A stretch of DNA of 5,479 nucleotides, from assembly GCA_900548795.1 (NCBI GenBank), contig URLT01000104.1, forward strand, positions 1 to 5,479, in the 5' to 3' direction. The notes below the pieces were generated by a model. It saw only the letters and a list, made by a program, of their open reading frames with translations. It ran no database searches and was not told where the DNA came from. Source of the DNA: an uncultured Eubacteriales bacterium (GTDB taxonomy: Bacteria > Bacillota > Clostridia > Oscillospirales > Oscillospiraceae). How positions within the stretch are numbered: position 1 is the first letter of the stretch; each line of letters starts with the position of its first letter. The translations under genes and the position numbers were made by a program. Shown one piece after another: positions 1 through 5,257 of the stretch.

Positions 1-658
1 CGCGGACGTGACCATCGTCGCGGGCTGCGGCATCCACAACTGCGGCGACTGCGACAGCCAGCACGACGGCATCCACACGTTTTACGTCGGCAAGAACGCA
101 AAGGTCAGGTATATCGAAAAGCACTACGGCGAGGGCGAGGGCAGCGGCAAGCGCATCCTCAACCCGCAGACCATCCTCTATCTGGAGGAGGGCGCGTCCG
201 TGACGCTCGAGACGAGCCAGATCCGCGGCGTCGACGACACCAAGCGCTTCACCAAGGCCGAGTGCCGCGGCGCGAACAGCGAGATCGTCATCCGCGAGAA
301 GCTGCTGACCCACGGCGCGCAGCACGCCGTCTCGGAGATGGAGGTCTATCTCAACGGCGAGGGCAGCCGCACGCAGGTCGTCTCGCGCTCGGTCGCGCAG
401 GGAAGCTCGTCGCAGGTGTTTTATCCGCGCGTTGAGGGCAACAACCGCTGCTTCGGCCATGTGCAGTGCGACGCGATCATCATGGACAGCGCCCGCGTGC
501 AGGCCATCCCGGCCATCACCTGCAACCATGTCGACGCCAGCCTGATCCACGAGGCTGCCATCGGCCGCATCGCCGGCGACCAGATCCTCAAGCTCGAGAC
601 GCTGGGGCTGACCCCGGAGCAGGCCGAGCAGAAGATCCTCGAGGGCTTCCTGCGCTAA
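1..658 (+). CDS. SufB/SufD-family Fe-S cluster assembly scaffold protein, 5'-truncated by window edge
   Basis: The reading frame is open from base 2 to a TAA at 656-658, giving 218 visible residues; the true start is upstream, so the GTG at base 8 should not be taken as the start. The C-terminal part, with HVDASLIHEAAIGRI followed by DQI and LGL, matches the conserved end of the SufB/SufD beta-helix family. Known family members work with the ATPase SufC in the cytoplasm to assemble iron-sulfur clusters and deliver them to apoproteins. Near the visible N-terminus (bases 26-76) is a Cys/His-rich segment, CGIHNCGDCDSQHDGIH, that could hold iron or a cluster; that role is inferred. This type of SufB/D-like protein is common in clostridia and archaea as a two-gene system with sufC, so a sufC gene just upstream is expected but not visible. 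Whether it is best named SufB, SufD or SmsB cannot be decided from the fragment. No close downstream gene follows on this strand. Confidence 0.88.
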   Translation, partial: ADVTIVAGCGIHNCGDCDSQHDGIHTFYVGKNAKVRYIEKHYGEGEGSGKRILNPQTILYLEEGASVTLETSQIRGVDDTKRFTKAECRGANSEIVIREKLLTHGAQHAVSEMEVYLNGEGSRTQVVSRSVAQGSSSQVFYPRVEGNNRCFGHVQCDAIIMDSARVQAIPAITCNHVDASLIHEAAIGRIAGDQILKLETLGLTPEQAEQKILEGFLR

Positions 659-674
659 AGCGAAAGACGCATAA

Positions 675-714
675 GCCCGACGCGGCGATCTTTCAGTCGG
701 CAGCATGGCATCCC
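675..714 (+). repeat. Dispersed repeat, copy 1
   Basis: This 40-base copy begins GCCCGACGCGGCGATCTTT and continues to GGCATCCC. By eye it matches copy 2 at 32 of 40 positions, 20 of the first 22. It lacks the left half of the palindrome found upstream of copy 2. Directly at its right end, CCGGA (713-717) and TCCGG (724-728) can form a small 5-bp hairpin, but no T-run follows, so it is not a convincing terminator for the Suf gene. Confidence 0.7.
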
Positions 715-790
715 GGAGAGATTTCCGGAACATCCGAGCGACCGCGCCAATTCTGCGCCGCGCCCCGAAAGACCGCACTCGCCCCCGATG

Positions 791-855
791 TGTCATTGCG
801 AGGAGGGCGCAGCCCGACGCGGCAATCTTTAAGCGAGCAAAATGGCATTCCGGAG
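791..855 (+). repeat. Dispersed repeat, copy 2, with REP-like imperfect palindrome
   Basis: This is the fullest copy. Its core, 812-851, shares 34 of 40 positions with the inverted copy 3, including the first 22 without a mismatch. Upstream of the core it also has TGTCATTGCGAGGAGG. This makes a nested palindrome: ATTGC (795-799) pairs with GCAAT (822-826), and GGGC (805-808) with GCCC (812-815) around a GCA loop. The sequence strongly resembles a widespread intergenic bacterial repeat of the form GTCATTGCGAGGAG...GGCAATC, which is often mis-annotated as small proteins; that resemblance is from memory, not from a search. It is probably a non-coding, REP-like element. Confidence 0.75.
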
Positions 856-940
856 CGAAAAAAGAACTTACGCAGATTCAAAGACGAAAAAAGGAACAAA
901 ACCCAATAAAAACAAAGAAAACAAAGAAAATTGTGTATTT

Positions 941-990
941 GAAAACAGCACGCAGGCGCGGGAGCTTCTCCCTTGACGCTTGCGTGCTGC
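941..990 (-). terminator. Hairpin terminator of the leftward operon, possibly bidirectional
   Basis: CAGCACGCA (946-954) pairs perfectly with TGCGTGCTG (981-989). A G-U pair and three GC pairs follow, then an internal loop, and finally GGGAG/CTCCC closed by a CTT loop. Read on the - strand the stem is followed by TTTTC and a T-rich stretch, as expected for a rho-independent terminator of the prmA-exporter operon about 85 bases past its last stop codon. On the + strand the tail is CTTCTGTTGTT, a weaker T-tract, so it could also stop transcription arriving from the Suf gene. Confidence 0.7.
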
Positions 991-1002
991 TTCTGTTGTT
1001 GC

Positions 1003-1042
1003 GGTATTCCATTTCGATACCTTAAAGATTGCCGCGTCGGGC
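1003..1042 (-). repeat. Dispersed repeat, copy 3 (inverted)
   Basis: Read on the - strand this copy begins GCCCGACGCGGCAATCTTTA and ends in GGAATACC, matching copy 2 at 34 of 40 positions. It lies 30 bases beyond the exporter stop codon, between that gene and the hairpin at 946-989, so it is probably in the 3' untranslated part of the leftward transcript. Its distal end can fold: GGTAT (1003-1007 on +) pairs with ATACC (1017-1021) around a 9-base loop. The ATTGC half of the copy 2 palindrome is missing here, as in copy 1. Confidence 0.72.
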
Positions 1043-1072
1043 ATTTCGGCGCCCCTTGCGCGGCGGCGCGCG

Positions 1073-1981
1073 TCAGAACAGGCCGGACAGCAGCGTGATG
1101 GCAAGGCCGCTGAGGGCGGCAGCGGCGAAGAGAAAACCGGTGATGAGCAGGTTTTCGCGTGTGTTGCGGTTCGTGCGGTAGAGCACGAGCAGGCCGATCC
1201 CGGCGTTGGACAGCAGCCCCGCGAACAGGCCGCCGACGCCGATGATGCCGCTCAGGTAGGTCTGCGTCAGCACGACGGAGACGGAGCAGTTCGGGATCAG
1301 GCCAAAGAGCGCCAGCGTCAGCGAGCCGAGCAGCGGGTGGCGCAGAAAGGCGCCGCTCAGGCGCTCGACGCCGATGACGGAGAACAGCAGATTCAGCGCG
1401 ACGTTGACGACCACGAGCATCAGGACGATTTTCACGGTGTGCCGCAGCGCCGAGAGGAGAACGCTGCCCTCCTCCTCGTCGCAGGAGCAGTGCTCGCGCT
1501 CGCAGAAGCTGTGAATGTCCTTGCCGGAGCGGAGCAGCGGGCGCAGGAGCAGGTCGGCGGCGTAGCCCAGCGCGATGCCGAGCAGCGCCTTTCCGCCGAC
1601 AATGAGCAGCAGGGCGCGCACGCTGACGCCGTTTTTCTCGGTCAGCGACGAGAGCAGAATGGGCAGCATCTCGTCCGAGGTCGCGAAAAAGACCGCGAGC
1701 ATCGTGCCGACGGAGATCGAGCCGGTGGAAAACAGCGTCGCGGCCGCGCCGGAGACGCCGCACTGCGGCAGAATGCCCAGCAGGCCGCCGAGGGCGGGGC
1801 CTGCGCGGCGGGAGTAGCGGTGCAGGGTCGACTCGTTGAGGCGGCGGCTGCGCTCGAGCAGCTCCATGAGCAGATAGGCCACGAAGAGCACGGGAACGCT
1901 CCAAAGCCCGTCCTTCAGTCCGTCGAGCGCAGCGTCGGCCAGAAGCGCGCCGGCCGAGCGGGTGGAATGCAGATAAAGCAA
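1073..1981 (-). CDS. Putative heavy-metal (possibly manganese or arsenic) exporter, ArsP_2/PF11449-like integral membrane protein
   Basis: This 302-residue protein is strongly hydrophobic, with about eight or more membrane segments (roughly 25-42, 62-112 as a pair, 120-147, 175-203, 216-268 as a pair, 277-301). Two halves carry related motifs: GILPQCGVS near residues 69-77 and GLIPNCSVS near 227-235, each followed by a Gly/Ser-rich helix. This pattern resembles the ArsP_2 family, annotated as putative heavy-metal exporters and, in some databases, manganese transporters. The loop between the halves (157-171) reads H..C...HC.C followed by DEEE, a plausible metal-binding site. The substrate cannot be told from sequence. 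The start is a TTG at 1979-1981, because the frame has no ATG after the in-frame TGA that ends the previous gene, and AAAGGAG sits nine bases upstream. It is the last gene of the leftward operon. No yybP-ykoY manganese riboswitch was recognised before it. Confidence 0.75.
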   Translation of the reverse strand: MLYLHSTRSAGALLADAALDGLKDGLWSVPVLFVAYLLMELLERSRRLNESTLHRYSRRAGPALGGLLGILPQCGVSGAAATLFSTGSISVGTMLAVFFATSDEMLPILLSSLTEKNGVSVRALLLIVGGKALLGIALGYAADLLLRPLLRSGKDIHSFCEREHCSCDEEEGSVLLSALRHTVKIVLMLVVVNVALNLLFSVIGVERLSGAFLRHPLLGSLTLALFGLIPNCSVSVVLTQTYLSGIIGVGGLFAGLLSNAGIGLLVLYRTNRNTRENLLITGFLFAAAALSGLAITLLSGLF

Positions 1982-1990
1982 GTGGCAAAA

Positions 1991-1997
1991 CTCCTTT
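1991..1997 (-). promoter_or_regulatory. Ribosome binding site deciding a TTG start (exporter gene)
   Basis: On the - strand AAAGGAG lies nine bases before the TTG at 1981-1979. Upstream the frame is closed by the TGA at 2014-2012, and the next in-frame methionine is at residue 39, inside the first membrane helix. The TTG is therefore the only good start. Confidence 0.75.
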
Positions 1998-2011
1998 GAT
2001 GATGCGTTCGG

Positions 2012-3106
2012 TCAGCCGCCGACGAAGCCGGTCGAATCGGTCGCGTCGGTCGGCTCGGTCGCATCGGTCGTGTCGGTCGGCTCGGCCGTGTCGTCGGCCT
2101 TTGTCAGCGGAAGCGGCCGCAGGACGGCCGTTTCGTCAAAGCGCGTGTCGCTTGACGAGGACATAAAAACCAGCTCGCCCGCACCCGACTCGGCGTAGGC
2201 CTGCTTATAAAGCTCGATTTTTGTCGCGTCGGCATTGGGGATATAGATGCGCCCCGAGCCGCTGCCGAGGCTGAGATCCGTCGCCTCGGTGACGTAGGAG
2301 AGCGTCAGCTCGTTCTTGGCGCAGAAGCCGCTCAGCTTGGTTTGCAGCGCGGCGAGGCTCGCGGCCTGATCGGTGCCGTCGGGGTAGACGATGCTCTCCG
2401 AGTCGGGATAGCGGAACTCGCGCAGCGCGATCTCGCGGAAGCCGACGCGCTTGAGGTCGGCGAAGATCTCCAGCAGATAGTTCTGCGTCAGGTCGTCGGC
2501 CGGGTTGAGCCAATAGCAGCCGTTGTCGTCCATCCAGAGCGCGCCGCCGGAGATCGGCAGGCCGCTGCTCTGATTTTGCAGGGCAAAGTTCGGGTCAGAG
2601 AAGGCCGGAAGCGCCGCGACCATGTAAAAGCCCTTCGAGCTGAGATAGGACAGCAGCTCGTCGCAGACGGTGACGTCCACGTCGGCCGTGGACGCGCCGC
2701 TGACGGCGGTGGAATAGTAAAAATTGCCGAACAGGCTCTTGACCTCGACATAGACCGTGCAGGGCTTGGTGAGCTGCCGGACGCTGTTGAGGACGGTCTG
2801 CGGGTCGCGCAGCATCTCCGTGGTGATATAATAGCCGCCCAGCTCCTGCACGGAGGCGGCGTCGACCACGTCGGCGTCATAGACGATGTTGGGGTTACTG
2901 ATCTGCGGCCGGGGCGCCGTTTCGACGGGCGTCTGCGTCGGCTCGACGGTGGCCTTCGGGTCGAAGGTCGCGCCCTCGCGCGAATAGATCATATACGGCT
3001 CGGCATAGATCAGCACCGCGAGGAAGCCGACGGCCAGCACCGCCAGCGCGATCAGGCCGCGGCGGAGCCATTTTTTCAGGCGGAGCTTGTTATGATATGA
3101 CAGCAT
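2012..3106 (-). CDS. Membrane-anchored extracytoplasmic protein, putative glycoside hydrolase-like (DUF4015/PF13200-like)
   Basis: This protein of 364 residues has a basic N-terminus (KLRLKKWLRR), one membrane segment at about 17-34 acting as an uncleaved signal anchor, a Thr/Pro-rich linker at about 51-68, a globular domain at about 76-334 and a low-complexity acidic Thr tail at 337-360. The domain has features resembling the putative glycosyl hydrolase family DUF4015: VYVEVKSLFGNFYYSTAV, a loop with L..KGFYMVAALPAFSDP, a GALWMDDNG segment, and GFREIALREFRYP near 222-233, where relatives have a GFDEIQFDYVRFP-type motif. These match in order and spacing, but the fit is remote and no substrate can be named. 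Because the Asp of the DYVRFP-type motif is not conserved, activity is doubtful. ATG follows AAAAGGAG by seven bases, and the start is only three bases after the prmA stop, so translation is probably coupled. The stop is 30 bases before the exporter start. Confidence 0.6.
   Translation of the reverse strand: MLSYHNKLRLKKWLRRGLIALAVLAVGFLAVLIYAEPYMIYSREGATFDPKATVEPTQTPVETAPRPQISNPNIVYDADVVDAASVQELGGYYITTEMLRDPQTVLNSVRQLTKPCTVYVEVKSLFGNFYYSTAVSGASTADVDVTVCDELLSYLSSKGFYMVAALPAFSDPNFALQNQSSGLPISGGALWMDDNGCYWLNPADDLTQNYLLEIFADLKRVGFREIALREFRYPDSESIVYPDGTDQAASLAALQTKLSGFCAKNELTLSYVTEATDLSLGSGSGRIYIPNADATKIELYKQAYAESGAGELVFMSSSSDTRFDETAVLRPLPLTKADDTAEPTDTTDATEPTDATDSTGFVGG
2028..2090. repeat. 9-bp tandem repeat encoding an acidic Thr-rich tail
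   Basis: Seven consecutive 9-base units resemble TCGGTCGNN (for example starting at 2037, 2046, 2055, 2064 and 2073). They encode a C-terminal tail built from three-residue steps of Asp or Glu, a small residue or Pro, and Thr. The variation between units is largely at third codon positions and in the middle residue. Such arrays change length easily by slippage. The tail may act as a flexible, exposed wall-spanning segment, which is inference. Confidence 0.7.
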
Positions 3107-3109
3107 GGC

Positions 3110-4071
3110 TCAGCTCCTTTTTGCAACGAGGCAGCGCCACTGCTCCATGGCGCGGCTGCCGACGACGGTCAGCCCCGCGCGCTCGAGCGCGCAGCGCACC
3201 TCCTGCTCGCGCGTGTCGAGAATGCCGGAGCAGAGGAAGACGGCCTCCGGCCGCAAAAAGTGCGGCACGACCGGCGCGAGCTCGACCAGAACGCCCGCGA
3301 CGATATTCGCGCAGACGACGTCGTAGCCGCCCTCGCTGAGCCGGCGCATCAGCGCGCTGTCGCGCACGACGTTCCCGGTGCAGGCGGTGAAGCGGTCGGG
3401 GCCGAAGCCGTTGAGCGCGGCGTTCTCTGCGGAAATATGCTCGGCGGCGGGGTCAACGTCGATGCCGACGGCGGTCTCTGCGCCCAGACGCAGGGCGGCG
3501 ATCGAGAGAATGCCGCTGCCGCTGCCCAGATCGGCCACGCGCTCGCCGCCGCGAATGCGCTGCTCCAGCTCGGTCAGGCACATCTGCGTCGAGGGATGCT
3601 CCCCCGTTCCGAAGGTCATGCCCAGCTCCAGCAGGATCGGCAGGCGGTCTGCCCGGCGCTCATCCAGCTCGGGACGATCAGGAGCCGCTCGCCGACGGGC
3701 AGGGGGCGGTAATTTTTCTGCCAGTCGTTTTCCCAGTCGGCGTCGGGGACGGACGCGAGCGCCAGCGTCAGCGCGCCGAGCCTTGCGCCCGGAAACCGCG
3801 CCGGAAGCGCCCGCAGCAGCTCGCGCAGTCTGCCCAACTCCTGCTGCGCCGTCTCGGACGGGAGCCAGAGCCGCACGACCGAGCGCCCCTGCATCCGCTG
3901 CGTGAGCGCCTCGTCGACGTAGTCCCAATATTCCTGCGAGGTCTGCAAAAACGTCTCAAACTCCGCGCAGTCCTCGATCTGAAAGCTGTCAAAGCCTGCC
4001 TCGGTCAGCGCCGCGCAGAGCAGCTCGGCGCCCTCGGAGCAGGTTTGGATCGTTGCTTCTGTCCAATCCAA
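3110..4071 (-). CDS. prmA: Ribosomal protein L11 methyltransferase PrmA, interrupted by a -1 frameshift
   Basis: PrmA uses S-adenosylmethionine to trimethylate ribosomal protein L11 in the cytoplasm. Two frames join to a 320-residue protein of normal family length. Residues 1-136 (4071-3664) start MDWTEATIQT and include the family mark WENDWQKNY and LLIVPSW. Residues 137-320 (from 3664 to the TGA at 3112-3110) continue with GMTFGTGEHPST, the SAM-binding VADLGSGSGILS, GIDVDP and CANIVAGVL. After Trp136 the first frame runs into a TGA at 3618-3616, while the second picks up with DERRADRLPILLELG if base 3664 is read twice. One missing G in a TGG(G)AT context would restore the gene. I see no slippery heptamer, so sequencing error, assembly error or a real inactivating mutation are all more likely than programmed shifting. 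The start is TTG (4071-4069) after GAGGTGA. It is the first gene of the leftward operon. Confidence 0.9.
3661..3667 (-). other. Frameshift site in prmA
   Basis: On the - strand the codons run GTC CCG AGC TGG and then ATG AGC in the first frame, but GAT GAG CGC in the frame that carries the methyltransferase domain. The two are joined by a one-base backward shift at the TGG codon (3666-3664). No A-rich or T-rich slippery run, stop-codon stall or obvious nearby stem was recognised that would suggest a programmed event. Confidence 0.85.
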
Positions 4072-4078
4072 AGCGAAA

Positions 4079-4085
4079 TCACCTC
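4079..4085 (-). promoter_or_regulatory. Ribosome binding site deciding the TTG start of prmA
   Basis: GAGGTGA on the - strand ends seven bases before a TTG at 4071-4069 that begins MDWTE, the usual beginning of PrmA proteins. The ATG slightly upstream (minus-strand ATG AGG TGA) stops at once, so it is not the prmA start. Confidence 0.7.
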
Positions 4086-4097
4086 ATTTTCCATTCC

Positions 4098-4126
4098 ATT
4101 CTACCGCATATTCCCCCGCTTGACAA
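4098..4126 (-). promoter_or_regulatory. Sigma-A-type promoter of the prmA operon
   Basis: On the - strand TTGTCA (4126-4121) and TAGAAT (4103-4098) are separated by exactly 17 bases, close to the consensus for the housekeeping sigma factor. Transcription would start about 7 bases further left, giving a leader of roughly 20 bases before prmA. Its -35 box lies in a perfect palindrome at 4116-4130. Confidence 0.7.
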
Positions 4127-4130
4127 GCGG
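4116..4130. promoter_or_regulatory. 15-bp perfect palindrome over the -35 box, possible operator
   Basis: CCGCTTG and CAAGCGG flank a central A at 4123. The site covers the -35 hexamer of the prmA promoter, where a repressor could block polymerase. An operator role is inferred from position only; no regulator gene is in the window. The + strand reading also contains TTGACA (4120-4125), but no fitting -10 box follows, so I do not call a second promoter. Confidence 0.4.
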
Positions 4131-4200
4131 AAATTCGTTCTTGGCGCAAAAAGTGTGGTGTTTGCGCGTGTTTTCCTCTTTTCTTTTCCGAAAAATCGTG

Positions 4201-4206
4201 TATAAT
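4201..4206 (+). promoter_or_regulatory. -10 box of the probable lgt promoter
   Basis: TATAAT matches the consensus -10 box exactly and is the only such site in the divergent gap on this strand. At a spacing of 16-18 bases the upstream hexamers (such as TTTTCT) are poor -35 boxes, so the promoter may be weak or need an activator. Transcription would begin near 4213, leaving a leader of about 66 bases. Confidence 0.5.
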
Positions 4207-4221
4207 GAAGGCAGCAGGAGG

Positions 4222-4261
4222 ATCGGCCTGCGACGGCGGCGCGCCCCGGCGCCTCGCCGAT
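4222..4261 (+). other. GC-rich hairpin in the lgt leader
   Basis: ATCGGC (4222-4227) pairs with GCCGAT (4256-4261), and inside it GGCGC (4238-4242) pairs with GCGCC (4249-4253) around a GCCCCG loop. The structure ends three bases before the lgt ribosome site at 4264-4270, so it could affect translation, but in DNA this GC-rich such pairing can arise by chance. No known riboswitch class was recognised. Confidence 0.35.
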
Positions 4262-4278
4262 TCAGGGAGGAATGCAAC

Positions 4279-5256
4279 ATGAATTTTTTTGACGATACGT
4301 CCATCAGCTTCCCCGGCCTCGGGATCGAGGGGCTGGATCCGCCCGCCGGCTTCACCGTGTTCGGCCTTGAGATCCGCTTCTACGCCGTGATTATCGTTCT
4401 CGGGATCCTCTTGGCCGTGCTCTATTGCTGCAAGCGCAGCCGCGCGTTCGGCCTCGTGCCGGACAACGTGATCGACCTTGTGCTCGTCAGCCTGCCCTGC
4501 GCCGTGGTCGGCGCGCGCGCGTTTTATGTCATCTCCGAGTGGGACACATTTTTCGCGCCCGGTGTGCCGTGGTACGAGTGCATCACCGGCATCCGCAACG
4601 GCGGCCTTGCCATTTACGGCGGCGTGCTCGGCGCGTCTGCCGGCCTGCTGGCCTATTTCCTGACGAGCAAGAAGCGCCGCGCCCGTCTGCTGCCGTCGTT
4701 CGACCTCTGCGGCTTCGGCCTGCTGATCGGTCAGGCCGTCGGACGTTGGGGCAACTTCTTCAACCGCGAGGCCTTCGGCGCTTACACCGACAACCTTTTC
4801 GCCATGCGCCTGTCCGACTCGACGCTTCCGGCCATCACGGCCAAGACGCCGCAGGCCGTCGTCGACCAGATCAACCGGGTTCGGCAAATGGCCGTCGAGG
4901 GCGGCTATGTCGGGCAGATCCAGGTGCATCCGACCTTCCTTTATGAATCCGTCTGGAATCTGGTCGGCCTCGTGCTGCTGCATGTGCTGTCCAAGCGCCG
5001 CAAGTTCGACGGCGAGATCATCCTCGGCTATGTCGCGTGGTACGGCCTCGGCCGCGCGTGGATCGAGGGTCTGCGCCTCGACAGCCTGACCGAGGGCAGC
5101 ATCCGCGTCAGCCAGCTCATCGCCATTGTGAGCTGCGTGGCGGCCACCGCCGCGTTCTGCTACTTCCGCTTCGTCCGCAAGCCCGACCCGGCCAAGATGC
5201 TCGTCAACCGCTGCGCCGCAGAGGCGCAGGAGAAAAATAGCAAGGAGGAACCGTAA
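4279..5256 (+). CDS. lgt: Prolipoprotein diacylglyceryl transferase Lgt
   Basis: Lgt moves the diacylglyceryl group from phosphatidylglycerol to the lipobox cysteine of prolipoproteins in the cytoplasmic membrane, the first step of lipoprotein maturation. The 325-residue product has several membrane helices and the family hallmarks: GRWGNFFNREAFG at 155-167 (the GRxGNFxNxExFG signature), HPTFLYE at 217-223, and YGLGRAWIEGLR at 255-266. The NGGLAIYGG segment (107-115) has Tyr113 where E. coli has the important His103; Tyr here is common in Gram-positive relatives as far as I recall. The ATG at 4279 is preceded by AGGGAGG eight bases upstream and matches the usual N-terminus; the frame is open further upstream, but that region overlaps the promoter and the divergent prmA start. 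The charged tail after residue 300 is somewhat extended. It ends one base before the next gene and carries that gene's ribosome site. Confidence 0.95.
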   Translation: MNFFDDTSISFPGLGIEGLDPPAGFTVFGLEIRFYAVIIVLGILLAVLYCCKRSRAFGLVPDNVIDLVLVSLPCAVVGARAFYVISEWDTFFAPGVPWYECITGIRNGGLAIYGGVLGASAGLLAYFLTSKKRRARLLPSFDLCGFGLLIGQAVGRWGNFFNREAFGAYTDNLFAMRLSDSTLPAITAKTPQAVVDQINRVRQMAVEGGYVGQIQVHPTFLYESVWNLVGLVLLHVLSKRRKFDGEIILGYVAWYGLGRAWIEGLRLDSLTEGSIRVSQLIAIVSCVAATAAFCYFRFVRKPDPAKMLVNRCAAEAQEKNSKEEP

Positions 5257-5257
5257 T

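Larger units (their letters stand above)
659..1072. other. Gene-free spacer between convergent genes, repeat-bearing and partly A-rich
   Basis: These 414 bases separate the end of the Suf gene (+) from the end of the exporter gene (-). They contain three copies of a ~40-bp repeat at 675-714, 812-851 and 1003-1042 (the last inverted), a hairpin terminator candidate at 946-989, and an A-rich stretch at about 857-945 whose base composition contrasts sharply with the GC-rich genes on both sides. Within the A-rich part, a 9-base unit ACAAAGAAA occurs twice in tandem around 911-929. Open frames crossing the spacer exist on both strands, but their similar peptides (PDAAIF followed by a KW or AW motif) come from the DNA repeats, so I do not accept any as a gene. 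Confidence 0.7.

Noticed and set aside
693..1104. Open frames on both strands in the convergent spacer with similar peptides (PDAAIF followed by KW or AW)
   Set aside because: The similarity arises from the three DNA repeat copies; the frames lack convincing ribosome sites and overlap the terminator and A-rich stretch.
693..1988. Long - strand frame of 431 codons overlapping the exporter
   Set aside because: Arg/Ala/Pro-rich shadow of the real exporter frame, with no domain; the exporter frame gives clear membrane helices and a family motif.
980..1999. Long + strand frame opposite the exporter
   Set aside because: Low-complexity Gln/Glu/Ala/Arg antisense shadow typical of GC-rich DNA.
3110..3928. 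The C-terminal prmA frame as an independent 272-residue gene
   Set aside because: Its first 88 residues are out-of-frame Arg/Ala-rich sequence and no ribosome site was found for it; only the part from residue 89 matches PrmA.
4120..4125. TTGACA on the + strand as a -35 box for lgt
   Set aside because: No -10 box lies 16-18 bases downstream; the TATAAT at 4201 is about 75 bases away.
4045..4278. N-terminal extension of lgt upstream of the ATG at 4279
   Set aside because: It would overlap the divergent prmA start and both promoters; the ATG at 4279 has a strong ribosome site and matches the usual Lgt start.
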